DNA of 64,000 nucleotides from Gardnerella vaginalis ATCC 14018 = JCM 11026. Its GTDB lineage: Bacteria; Actinomycetota; Actinomycetes; Actinomycetales; Bifidobacteriaceae. The notes below the pieces were generated by a model. It searched no databases. It had not been told where the DNA came from and worked only from the letters and a program-made list of their open reading frames with translations. How positions within the stretch are numbered: the stretch's first letter is position 1; each line of letters begins with the position of its first letter. The stretch is taken from the NCBI RefSeq assembly GCF_001042655.1, contig NZ_AP012332.1:372001-436000 (forward strand). The letters are read 5' to 3'. The translations under genes were made by a program, and so were the position numbers. Positions 44,246 to 52,021 of this stretch are shown in pieces.

Positions 44246-46961
44246 CGTAATTAAGAAAGATTTACCAGATTTACCAGAAGTTGACGAGTCTGGTTTAAAT
44301 GCAGATGAAGTTTCTTATGCTGTGGAAAATGGCGACGTTAACATTACGACTAATCGAACATCTAGGTCTGTGCTTTCTATTGTGCGCGCCAACGTGTTTA
44401 CACTTTTTAACGCGATTATCTTCGTGGCAATGGTGGTTGTGCTCGCTACTGGATCTTGGAAAGATGCCGTTTTTGGATTTGTTATTTTGATTAACACTGG
44501 TATTGGCGTTGTTACTGAGTTGCGTGCAAAACACACGCTTGATAGGCTTTCGATTCTTGTGGCTTCGCGATCGATTGTGCGACGAGGCGGAAAGAACGTT
44601 TTTATAAACCATTGCGATATTGTGCTTGGTGATTTGTTATGGGTTCGTGCTGGAGACCAGGTTCCTGCAGACGTGCAAGTGCTTGAATCTTGGGGTCTGG
44701 AGATGGATGAGTCAATGCTTACGGGCGAATCTGCAACTGTACGTAAGTCTGCAGAGGATCGTGTATATTCTGGCTCTACCGCTGTTTCTGGTGTTGCTTT
44801 GGCTCGTGTTACGGCTGTGGGTGGCAACAGTTATGCTGCTAGATTGGCTGCTCAAGCAAAGGTCTACACTAAAACAATTTCGGATTTGAGCCGCGGAATT
44901 AACACGATTTTAAAGTGGATGACGATTGTTGTTGTGCCTCTTTGCGCTTTGCTTGTATGGTCTCAGATTAGTAAGGTTGGTGGTTTTGCGCTTGCGTGGC
45001 AGACTGGCAATTGGCGTAGTGCCGTGGTTTCTGCTGTCGCTGGTGTTGTTGGCATGATTCCAGAAGGTCTTGTGCTTTTAACTTCGCTTAATTTTGCTGT
45101 TGCTGCTATGCGCCTCGCTCGAAAAAAGACTCTGATACAAGAGCTAGAATCTGTGGAAACTTTGGCGCGAGTGGATTGTTTGAATTTAGATAAAACTGGC
45201 ACTATTACGGATGGTGGAATCGCATTTGTAGGCGTGGATTTGCTTGATGACAATTTAAGTGATGTTGCAAAGCAGAGCAGCGCGGATGCTTTCGACTTGA
45301 ATGATGGTTTGCGCGGTTTTGTAAATCAAGCTTTATTTGATTTGTCTAATGAAGAAAATCCAAATGCTACTGGTATAGCAATTATGGAAGGTCTTGGTAG
45401 TAAAGATACCTTTAGCAAAGGTCTTAATGATAAAAACGTTGAAAATCAGGGTGTATTCTCTGGCTGCGTAATAAATAATCGTCTTCCGTTCTCGTCTTCT
45501 AGAAAATGGAGTGCTATTAATTACAAGCATAAAGATGGTAGTTTTGAAACTTGGTACATGGGTGCTCCAGAAGTTTTGGTTAGTGCGATCTGTGAGTTTC
45601 GTGATTGTTCTGACGGCAATTCTGATTCTAACTATTCTAATATGCGCTCGCATGAGCAGTTTGATCGTATTTTGCATACTGTAAACGAATATGCTCAAAA
45701 AGGTGAGCGTGTGCTTCTCCTTGCTTTAGATGACAGCGATTCATGTGATTCTACTTTTTCTGATTCTCCTACTATTTCTTCTAATGCGCGTCCTGTTGCC
45801 TTGGTTCGCTGTTCGGAGAAAATTCGTTCGGATGCTAGACAAACGCTCGCATGGTTTAGGAAACAGGGAGTTAGATGCCGTGTTATTTCTGGCGATAATC
45901 CTATAACAGTTGCTGCAGTGGCTGAAAAAGTTGGATTAACCGGCGATTCTAAGCCTGTTGCTATGGATGCTAGGAATCTTCCTAAAGATGTTAATCAGCT
46001 TTCTCAGGTGCTTGAGAATGTTGATGTTCTTGGTCGTGTTTTGCCAGATCAAAAAAAGGCGATTGTTCAGGCTCTGCATGCTAAGGGTCATGTTGTTGCT
46101 ATGACTGGCGATGGTGTTAACGATACTCTTGCGCTTAAAGAAGCGGATTTGGGTGTAGCTATGGGGAATGCTGCTCCTGCGGCTAAGGCTGTGGCTCAAG
46201 TTGTGCTTGTTGATTCGCGTTTTTCGCATCTTCCAGACGTGGTTGCTAGGGGTCGTCAGGTTATGGCAAATATGGAGCGTGTTGCAGGATTGTTCCTTGT
46301 TAAAACTGTGTATTCAGCACTTATTTCGGCTGGTGTTGTTCTTCTTGGTCTTCACTTCCCGTATTTGCCTCGTCACATAACTTATATTGGCTCGTTAACA
46401 ATTGGTATTCCAGCGTTTTTGCTGGCTTTGGCTCCTAATTCAAGACGTTATATTCCAGGGTTTTTGCATCGTGTTGTGCGTTTTGCTCTTCCTAATGGTG
46501 TGGCTGTTGCTATATCTGTGTTGGTTACGGCTGTTTTTGCTCCTATGATGTTGGTGCGTGGTTTAGATGCTTCTGGTGTGAGTGCTTCCAAGCTCATTGT
46601 TGGTGCAGCCAAGTCTTTGGATGTGACTCGTAGTATTTGTGCGGTTGTTGTTTTTGCGCTTGGTGTAGTGGTTTTAGCTACTGTTTCTAAACCTATTTTT
46701 TCTTGGCGTGGAATAATGGTGTTGTGCTTTGCGCTGGCTGGTGTTGTGGGTGCGTTTATACCGTTTGTCGCTCATTTCTTTGATTTGCACATTCCAACTA
46801 ATGGGAACGATATGTTTGTTATGATTTGTGCAGTAATGTTTGCTTTTGTTGTGTGGATGCTTTTACACTTATTTAGCAGACTAATCGTAAGTTGGTTAGA
46901 CAACAGTCATTCTTCTGATATTTCTGCTGCAGATATTTCTATGGATGAAGATGCTGATTAG
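44232..46961 (+). CDS. Cation-transporting P-type ATPase (CtpE-like)
   Basis: A 909-residue P-type ATPase. The actuator motif is TGES, the phosphorylated Asp320 lies in LDKTGTIT, the hinge is GDGVNDTLALKEADLGVAMG, and the M4 ion site reads GMIPEGLVLLTS. The PEGLVLL motif with QELESVETLARVDCL matches the actinobacterial CtpE group; mycobacterial CtpE is a calcium transporter, so calcium uptake is the best guess. Ten membrane helices are expected. About 100 residues of Ser/Asp/Asn-rich insertions occur in the nucleotide domain (for example near 455-475 and 497-515). It overlaps the upstream lipoprotein gene by 14 bp. Confidence 0.9.
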   Translation: MTRTSVIKKDLPDLPEVDESGLNADEVSYAVENGDVNITTNRTSRSVLSIVRANVFTLFNAIIFVAMVVVLATGSWKDAVFGFVILINTGIGVVTELRAKHTLDRLSILVASRSIVRRGGKNVFINHCDIVLGDLLWVRAGDQVPADVQVLESWGLEMDESMLTGESATVRKSAEDRVYSGSTAVSGVALARVTAVGGNSYAARLAAQAKVYTKTISDLSRGINTILKWMTIVVVPLCALLVWSQISKVGGFALAWQTGNWRSAVVSAVAGVVGMIPEGLVLLTSLNFAVAAMRLARKKTLIQELESVETLARVDCLNLDKTGTITDGGIAFVGVDLLDDNLSDVAKQSSADAFDLNDGLRGFVNQALFDLSNEENPNATGIAIMEGLGSKDTFSKGLNDKNVENQGVFSGCVINNRLPFSSSRKWSAINYKHKDGSFETWYMGAPEVLVSAICEFRDCSDGNSDSNYSNMRSHEQFDRILHTVNEYAQKGERVLLLALDDSDSCDSTFSDSPTISSNARPVALVRCSEKIRSDARQTLAWFRKQGVRCRVISGDNPITVAAVAEKVGLTGDSKPVAMDARNLPKDVNQLSQVLENVDVLGRVLPDQKKAIVQALHAKGHVVAMTGDGVNDTLALKEADLGVAMGNAAPAAKAVAQVVLVDSRFSHLPDVVARGRQVMANMERVAGLFLVKTVYSALISAGVVLLGLHFPYLPRHITYIGSLTIGIPAFLLALAPNSRRYIPGFLHRVVRFALPNGVAVAISVLVTAVFAPMMLVRGLDASGVSASKLIVGAAKSLDVTRSICAVVVFALGVVVLATVSKPIFSWRGIMVLCFALAGVVGAFIPFVAHFFDLHIPTNGNDMFVMICAVMFAFVVWMLLHLFSRLIVSWLDNSHSSDISAADISMDEDAD

Positions 46962-47088
46962 CTTTTATTAGCTTTTATCAACTTTAGTTGGTTTTTGGGT
47001 TTTGTAGTGCATTTTATTTTTATGTTGAACGCAACGTATATCGAATCGCTGCGTGTCGTGACTTTGAAATTATGCTTACAATGTATAT

Positions 47089-48591
47089 GTGTTCAGTATT
47101 TTAGAAATGTTTTCGATTGGTGTAGGACCTAGTTCTTCTCATACTGTTGGTCCTATGCGCGCTGCGAACGCTTTTGTTACTTCTTTGAAGGAAAGTGGAA
47201 AGCTTAATAATGTTGCGCGAGTTCATGTTACATTGTACGGTTCTTTGTCTCTTACAGGTTTAGGTCATGGCACGGATCGTGCTTCTGTTGCAGGTTTGGA
47301 GGGTAATTTACCTGACGATGTTGATACAGAACACATGATGACTATTCGCGAATATTGTAAGAAAACTGGTACTTTGACTCTTGCTCATAGTCATACTATT
47401 GAATTTGATTACGATTCAGACGTGATTTTTGAAAAGTGGAAGCGCATGGTTGCACACCCTAATGGCATGAGGTTTGTGGCTTTTGATTCTCAAGGTAATA
47501 CTGTTGACGAGCAAGTTTGGTATTCAATTGGAGGTGGTTTTATTCGCAAAGGTAACGCGAATGATGCAATGGTTGGGTTGCATGATCGCGTTTTAGACGA
47601 TGCGAATAATGTTGATGATTCTAAGTCTGACTCGACAAATAATTCTGTAAATGGCGATTCTTCCGTAAATTCTTCCAATGATTCAACTGTTCCTTATCCT
47701 TTCTCGACTTGTAAAGAGCTTATTTCAATTTGCAAAAAAGAACATAAGAATATAAGTGATATTGTTTGGCAAAATGAGCTTGCTTTGCATGAGGGAGATG
47801 CGCATTACGTTCGCTCCTATTTGCTACATGTGTGGAAGGTTATGAGCAAGTGTGTGGAAAATGGTTGTAATTCTAAACAGGAGATTCTCCCTGGAGGACT
47901 TGATGTTCCTAGGCGTGCTCCCAATATGTATGCTCGTCTTGCTGCTAATTCAGATATGCTTCGTCAGAATCATCGTAGGGCTGATTCAGCTTTAGAAAGC
48001 TCCGATTCTGCGTGGGTTAATCTTTTTGCACTTGCTGTGAGTGAGGAGAATGCTGGTGGTGGTCGTATTGTTACGGCTCCTACTAATGGTTCTGCCGGAA
48101 TTATTCCAGCTGTTTTGCAATATTATTGGCGGTTTGTAGATAGTGCTAGTGAAGATGGAATTGTAAGATTCCTTCTTGCTTCTGGCGCTGTTGGATACCT
48201 GTTTAAACGCAATGCTTCGATTTCTGGTGCAGAAGTTGGATGCCAGGGAGAAGTTGGTTCCGCGTGTTCTATGGCTGCTGCTGGATTATGTGAGGTGCTT
48301 GGCGGCACTCCTGAACAGGTTGAAAATGCTGCGGAAATTGGTATTGAGCATCATCTTGGTTTGACTTGTGATCCTGTTGGCGGTTTGGTGCAGATTCCTT
48401 GCATTGAGCGCAATGCTATGGCTGCTAATACGGCGATTAATGCTGTGAGAATTGCTCTGCTAGGTGATGGTTCGCATATTGTTAGCCTTGATAATGCGAT
48501 TAAAACAATGAAGGAAACTGGTCAAGATATGATGTCTAAGTACAGGGAAACATCTAAAGGTGGACTCGCCGTAAACGTTGTTGAATGTTAG
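47089..48591 (+). CDS. sdaA: L-serine ammonia-lyase (iron-sulfur type)
   Basis: Deaminates L-serine to pyruvate and ammonia. A single-chain type II enzyme of 500 residues: the N-terminal beta domain begins [26 protein letters not shown], and the C-terminal alpha domain holds the [4Fe-4S] cysteines in [24 protein letters not shown]. An Asn/Ser/Asp-rich stretch (near residues 175-200) is inserted between conserved blocks. GTG 47089 lies 6 nt after a TACAAT box (47077-47082) with no ribosome site, so the mRNA is probably leaderless. No aminotransferase or regulator gene is adjacent. Confidence 0.93.
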   Translation: MFSILEMFSIGVGPSSSHTVGPMRAANAFVTSLKESGKLNNVARVHVTLYGSLSLTGLGHGTDRASVAGLEGNLPDDVDTEHMMTIREYCKKTGTLTLAHSHTIEFDYDSDVIFEKWKRMVAHPNGMRFVAFDSQGNTVDEQVWYSIGGGFIRKGNANDAMVGLHDRVLDDANNVDDSKSDSTNNSVNGDSSVNSSNDSTVPYPFSTCKELISICKKEHKNISDIVWQNELALHEGDAHYVRSYLLHVWKVMSKCVENGCNSKQEILPGGLDVPRRAPNMYARLAANSDMLRQNHRRADSALESSDSAWVNLFALAVSEENAGGGRIVTAPTNGSAGIIPAVLQYYWRFVDSASEDGIVRFLLASGAVGYLFKRNASISGAEVGCQGEVGSACSMAAAGLCEVLGGTPEQVENAAEIGIEHHLGLTCDPVGGLVQIPCIERNAMAANTAINAVRIALLGDGSHIVSLDNAIKTMKETGQDMMSKYRETSKGGLAVNVVEC

Positions 48592-48826
48592 ATTGAATCC
48601 TAAATTAAATTTTGGATTAGATTAGGATTTAGATTAGGATTTAACTTTATATTATTGGCATAGGTAGCGGTTGAGTGCTAATCTAAATCACGCTATAAGA
48701 TTACAGAACTGTTATAATGTTTGAAGTTTTTGGATAATGCTATTAAACATTAGTTGATTTTTGCAAATGTTTTAAGCATTTACATATGGCTGTAAGGGAT
48801 TGGAAAAGATTATAAAGGAGGGCAAT

Positions 48827-49234
48827 ATGGCACAGGATATGCCAGAAGTAGTTGCGGAATTTGGTACTACGCCAACGGTGACGTTCCCAGCGTCTGAGCC
48901 GCCAGCGGGGCTTAAGGTTGTTGAGTTAGTAGAAGGTAATGGTCCTTTAGTTCGCGCTGGAGATACTGTGACTGTTAATTATCATGGTGTTGTTTGGGGT
49001 GCGGATAAGCCGTTTGATTCTAGCTTTGATCGTCATAGGCCAGCAAGTTTTGGCATTGGCGTTGGTCAGGTGATTCAGGGGTGGGATCGTACTGTTCCAG
49101 GTCATAATGTTGGCTCTAGGCTTCTTGTTTCTATTCCGCCTGAGTATGGTTATGGTTCTCGTGGAGTTCCTCAGGCTGGAATTGGTGGTTCAGACACTCT
49201 TGTGTTTGTGATTGATATTATTTCTACGCGATGA
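48827..49234 (+). CDS. FKBP-type peptidyl-prolyl cis-trans isomerase
   Basis: A 135-residue cytoplasmic isomerase consisting of one FKBP domain: VTVNYHGVVWG, FDSSFDRHRPASFGIGVGQVIQGWDRTVPGHNVGSRLLVSIPPEYGYG and DTLVFVIDII are all family signatures, with the active-site Trp and Tyr present. No signal peptide or membrane segment. ATG 48827 is chosen because AAAGGAGG lies 5 nt upstream; a TTG at 48800 is in frame but unlikely. greA follows 66 bp later with its own ribosome site. Confidence 0.94.
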   Translation: MAQDMPEVVAEFGTTPTVTFPASEPPAGLKVVELVEGNGPLVRAGDTVTVNYHGVVWGADKPFDSSFDRHRPASFGIGVGQVIQGWDRTVPGHNVGSRLLVSIPPEYGYGSRGVPQAGIGGSDTLVFVIDIISTR

Positions 49235-49300
49235 ATATTGCGTGTGGTTGATTTTTAATTTGCTGTTTTATTCTTTGTTCTTTATTAAGGAGATTACAAA

Positions 49301-49780
49301 ATGGCTGAAGAAAAAACGATTTTGTTGACTAAGGAAGCTTACGATAAGCTCAAGGAAGAATTGGCTCATCGCGAAGGCGAGTATCGTGATGAAATTACTG
49401 AACGTATTGCTGCTGCGCGAGCTGAGGGCGATTTGTCTGAAAATGGTGGTTATCAAGCTGCTCGTGAGGAGCAGGGCAAAAATGAGGGTCGTATTAACGA
49501 GCTTATTGTTAAGCTTCGTAATGCTAAGATTCTCGAAGCTCCAGAAGCTGGCAGTGTTGGGAATGGCTCTCTTGTAACCTTGGAGCTTGCTGGCCGAGAA
49601 ATGACTTATGTACTTGGCTCTCGCGATATTGCTGTTGCTACAGATTACGATGTTATTAGTCCAGAATCTCCAATTGGTGCTGCAATAATGGGCGCTAAAG
49701 CAGGTGATACTGTTAGCTATTCTGCTCCAAATGGTCGTGAGATTTCTGTAACTATCAAGGATTCTCATCCTCTTGCATAA
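49301..49780 (+). CDS. greA: Transcription elongation factor GreA
   Basis: Rescues backtracked RNA polymerase by stimulating transcript cleavage. The 159-residue protein has the N-terminal coiled coil with acidic tip DLSENGGYQAAREEQ (tip Asp/Glu near residues 43-46) and the C-terminal FKBP-like domain ending SPIGAAIMGAKAGDTVSYSAPNG. AAGGAG lies upstream of ATG 49301. Followed by a strong terminator. Confidence 0.97.
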   Translation: MAEEKTILLTKEAYDKLKEELAHREGEYRDEITERIAAARAEGDLSENGGYQAAREEQGKNEGRINELIVKLRNAKILEAPEAGSVGNGSLVTLELAGREMTYVLGSRDIAVATDYDVISPESPIGAAIMGAKAGDTVSYSAPNGREISVTIKDSHPLA

Positions 49781-49816
49781 TAAATTTTATGTGACAGGAA
49801 AGTTCGTTTTTTTTTT

Positions 49817-49867
49817 AATCGCTGTGATTTTAAAGCTCTTATAGCTGCTAATCACAGCGATTTTTTT
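49817..49867 (+). terminator. Rho-independent terminator after greA
   Basis: A 13-bp perfect stem, AATCGCTGTGATT (49817-49829) / AATCACAGCGATT (49850-49862), followed by TTTTT. The run before the stem is also T, so it serves the plus strand only. Confidence 0.9.
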
Positions 49868-49947
49868 ATTGTTTGTTTTACATATTGAGAGAGTATTTGT
49901 AATGTTTTGCGTTTGCTAGAAATTTAGTTCTAGTTCTGCTTAAAACG

Positions 49948-50667
49948 TTAAATTTTTCTTAAGATAGTAACAACTTTACCCATTATTTTTGCGTGTGATC
50001 CATCTATAGGTGAATACGCTGGATTGTGTGGCATAAGCCAGACGTGACCATTGTCTTTTCTAAACGTTTTTACAGTAGCCTCATTATCTAGCAGTGCGGC
50101 AACTATATCTCCATTTGTTGCTTCATTTTGTTCTCGTACAACAACGTAATCTCCATCGCAGATTGCTGCATCGATCATTGAATCTCCATGCACTTCTAGC
50201 ATAAATAGATTTCCGCTTCCAGTAAGTCTTTCTGGCAATCTCATAACATCTTCAACGTGTTGCTCTGCTGTTATAGGTGTTCCAGCTGCAATTCTCCCAA
50301 CAAGTGGTACGTCGTGTGAGTGAATCAATGAGTCGTTGTTGTATATGCTTACATCTACTGCTGATTTTGTAATCAGTGTATGAGCTTTCTCCTTATTTTT
50401 CTTTAAGAAATCTCCAATAACCTCAATGGCACGCCCTTTATTGGCGCTTATTCTTATTAGTCCTTTCATTTCTAAGGCTCGCAATTGATGTTTTACGGAA
50501 GAAGGACTTCTTAAGCCTACAGCTTCGCCTATTTCTCTAAATGATGGAGGAAATCCATGTTCTTCAAGGCAATTTTGTATGGCATCCATGATTTTGCGCT
50601 GACGATCTGTTAGCGGTTCTGTGTTGTGCGCCGCGGAATCACTAATCTCGTTTGTGTTGATATTCAT
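49948..50667 (-). CDS. lexA: LexA repressor (SOS response)
   Basis: Represses DNA-damage genes and cleaves itself when RecA is active. The 239-residue protein has the winged-helix domain (PSFREIGEAVGLRSPSSVKHQ, near residues 41-60), the cleavage site Ala128-Gly129 in RIAAGTPI, and the catalytic pair Ser163 (HGDSMID) and Lys200 (ATVKTFR). ATG 50667 is preferred to 50733 because AAAGGAG lies 6 nt upstream and the longer form lacks a site. Divergent from a LysM gene, sharing a region with several SOS-box-like sequences, so lexA is probably self-regulated. Confidence 0.96.
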   Translation of the reverse strand: MNINTNEISDSAAHNTEPLTDRQRKIMDAIQNCLEEHGFPPSFREIGEAVGLRSPSSVKHQLRALEMKGLIRISANKGRAIEVIGDFLKKNKEKAHTLITKSAVDVSIYNNDSLIHSHDVPLVGRIAAGTPITAEQHVEDVMRLPERLTGSGNLFMLEVHGDSMIDAAICDGDYVVVREQNEATNGDIVAALLDNEATVKTFRKDNGHVWLMPHNPAYSPIDGSHAKIMGKVVTILRKI

Positions 50668-50715
50668 GGTGTCTCCTTTCGATGATTTTATTCTATGACA
50701 AACTTGCAAAAAAAT

Positions 50716-50729
50716 CAAACATATGTTCG
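50716..50729. promoter_or_regulatory. SOS box 1 (LexA operator)
   Basis: CAAACATATGTTCG differs at one position from the actinobacterial palindrome CGAACATATGTTCG. It lies 49 bp upstream of the lexA start. Confidence 0.75.
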
Positions 50730-50738
50730 ACACGCCGT
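50728..50738 (+). promoter_or_regulatory. Recurrent intergenic motif RACACGCCGT (site 5 of 5)
   Basis: CGACACGCCGT overlaps the end of SOS box 1. Same motif as at 3116 (reverse), 8465 and 10424. Confidence 0.35.
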
Positions 50739-50747
50739 TGCATCTTT

Positions 50748-50781
50748 AGAACAGATGTGTCAAGATTGATACACCTGTTCG
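50748..50781. promoter_or_regulatory. Degenerate SOS-like half-site pair
   Basis: AGAACAGATGTGT (50748-50760) and ACACCTGTTCG (50771-50781) are inverted relative to each other: ACA-GATGTGT against ACACCTGTTC. Possibly a third LexA site, or a larger palindrome between the two strong boxes. Confidence 0.4.
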
Positions 50782-50783
50782 AT

Positions 50784-50797
50784 AGAACAAATGTTCA
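50784..50797. promoter_or_regulatory. SOS box 2 (LexA operator)
   Basis: AGAACAAATGTTCA contains the palindromic GAAC-N4-GTTC core, 42 bp upstream of the LysM gene. Confidence 0.7.
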
Positions 50798-50838
50798 TAT
50801 GGATTTATATTGATTTAAATTTGTGAGAAAGGGTAATT

Positions 50839-51207
50839 ATGCATAAGAGATCAAAAGCAACTGGTGCTTTATATAGTCAGTTTGCGAACAACGGTACTTG
50901 CGTAGATAAAACTTGTTTAAAGCGAAATAAGTATAGTAAATCTTTTATTAGATTTATTGTTTTTGTTGCTTTAGTGTGTTTTGCATGGATTATTTTTACT
51001 CCAAAGCCAGCAGTTTCTGCAGTGTCAAAATCTTTTGTAACATACACTGTTCGTCCTGGAGATACTTTATGGAGTTATGCAAAAACTATAACAAACAAAG
51101 ACAGTAATATTTCTGATTCTGTAGATTATCTCATGCAAATTAATAATTTAGATTCAGCAGATTTAGAAGTAGGTCAGTCTATAAAAGTGCCGTTTATATA
51201 TGATTAA
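50839..51207 (+). CDS. LysM-domain SOS cell-division inhibitor candidate (YneA/Rv2719c-like)
   Basis: A 122-residue protein: a basic N-terminal tail, one membrane helix (residues about 37-54), then a LysM domain (69-119; YTVRPGDTLWSYAKTIT to LEVGQSIKVP) facing outside and expected to bind peptidoglycan. Size, layout and position next to lexA match B. subtilis YneA, M. tuberculosis Rv2719c and Corynebacterium DivS, which delay division during the SOS response. LexA boxes in the shared promoter region fit that role. GAAAGGG precedes ATG 50839. nrdR follows, as in mycobacteria. The division-inhibitor role is inferred, not shown. Confidence 0.8.
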   Translation: MHKRSKATGALYSQFANNGTCVDKTCLKRNKYSKSFIRFIVFVALVCFAWIIFTPKPAVSAVSKSFVTYTVRPGDTLWSYAKTITNKDSNISDSVDYLMQINNLDSADLEVGQSIKVPFIYD

Positions 51208-51252
51208 TCAATGTAGATAATTTTATTCGATAGTTAAAATATGGAGGTTTAT

Positions 51253-51444
51253 ATGGATTGGATTTGCGAATGTGACTCGTATGATGAAGATCATAACAAT
51301 GTTGTATTTATGGCTTCGTCGATATATGAAACAAGGGTACGAGTAATTGCAGATATGGTTTTATATCCATCAATTCAGGTATTTATTGGTAAAATTTATC
51401 AAGAATATGGACAAAAATATGAAAAAATCGATTTATTTATATAA
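51253..51444 (+). CDS. Small hypothetical protein (63 residues)
   Basis: ATG 51253 is preceded by GGAGG with 5-nt spacing. The product is MDWICECDSYDEDHNN followed by a mixed polar/hydrophobic sequence; two Cys near the N-terminus. No membrane segment or family recognised. It sits between the LysM gene and nrdR in the same direction. It may be a real small gene or a decayed remnant. Confidence 0.4.
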   Translation: MDWICECDSYDEDHNNVVFMASSIYETRVRVIADMVLYPSIQVFIGKIYQEYGQKYEKIDLFI

Positions 51445-51497
51445 CAAATATTAAAGCATATATAACATATTTTAATAATTTTTAGTATGCTAGATGT

Positions 51498-51947
51498 ATG
51501 CATTGTCCTTTTTGTAAGAATTCCGATACTAAGGTTATCGATACGCGAATTAGTGAAGATGGATATTCGATTCGTCGCAGACGTGAATGCCAGATGTGTG
51601 GCAACCGCTTTACGACAGTTGAAACTACTCAACTGCTTGTTATGAAACGATCTGGTTCAATTGAGCCATTCGACCGAGCAAAGGTGGTTGCTGGTGTAGG
51701 AAAAGCTTGTCAGGGTAGACCTATAGACTCTGAAGCTTTAAAGACGTTGGGAATGGAAGTTGAAGCTGATTTGCGTGCTCGCGGATTAGCGCAAGTTACA
51801 TCTGAAGAAGTTGGAAAAGCAATATTGAAACCATTGCGAGAACTGGATGAGGTAGCTTATCTTCGTTTTGCTAGTGTATATCAGAACTTCGCTGGCTTGA
51901 AGGATTTTGAACAAGCCATTGAGGATCTTAAAAAGAGTAAGCAATAA
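51498..51947 (+). CDS. nrdR: Transcriptional repressor NrdR
   Basis: Zinc-ribbon/ATP-cone repressor of ribonucleotide reductase operons, sensing ATP/dATP. The 149-residue protein has zinc ligands Cys3, Cys6, Cys31 and Cys34 with the RRRREC DNA-binding ribbon, then the ATP-cone ([28 protein letters not shown] to [19 protein letters not shown]). Likely targets include nrdDG at the start of this window. TATGCT (51486-51491) lies 6 nt before ATG 51498 with no ribosome site, suggesting a leaderless mRNA. Confidence 0.97.
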   Translation: MHCPFCKNSDTKVIDTRISEDGYSIRRRRECQMCGNRFTTVETTQLLVMKRSGSIEPFDRAKVVAGVGKACQGRPIDSEALKTLGMEVEADLRARGLAQVTSEEVGKAILKPLRELDEVAYLRFASVYQNFAGLKDFEQAIEDLKKSKQ

Positions 51948-51953
51948 CCCTTC

Positions 51954-51987
51954 TTGTTTGACCCATATATTTCAATAGATCAAACAA
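51954..51987. terminator. Possible weak terminator between nrdR and the helicase gene
   Basis: TTGTTTGA (51954-51961) is inverted at TCAAACAA (51980-51987) between convergent genes; no strong T-run follows. Confidence 0.3.
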
Positions 51988-52021
51988 TGTACTAGTTTAT
52001 TCGGGTTTAGTGTTTTTGTGT

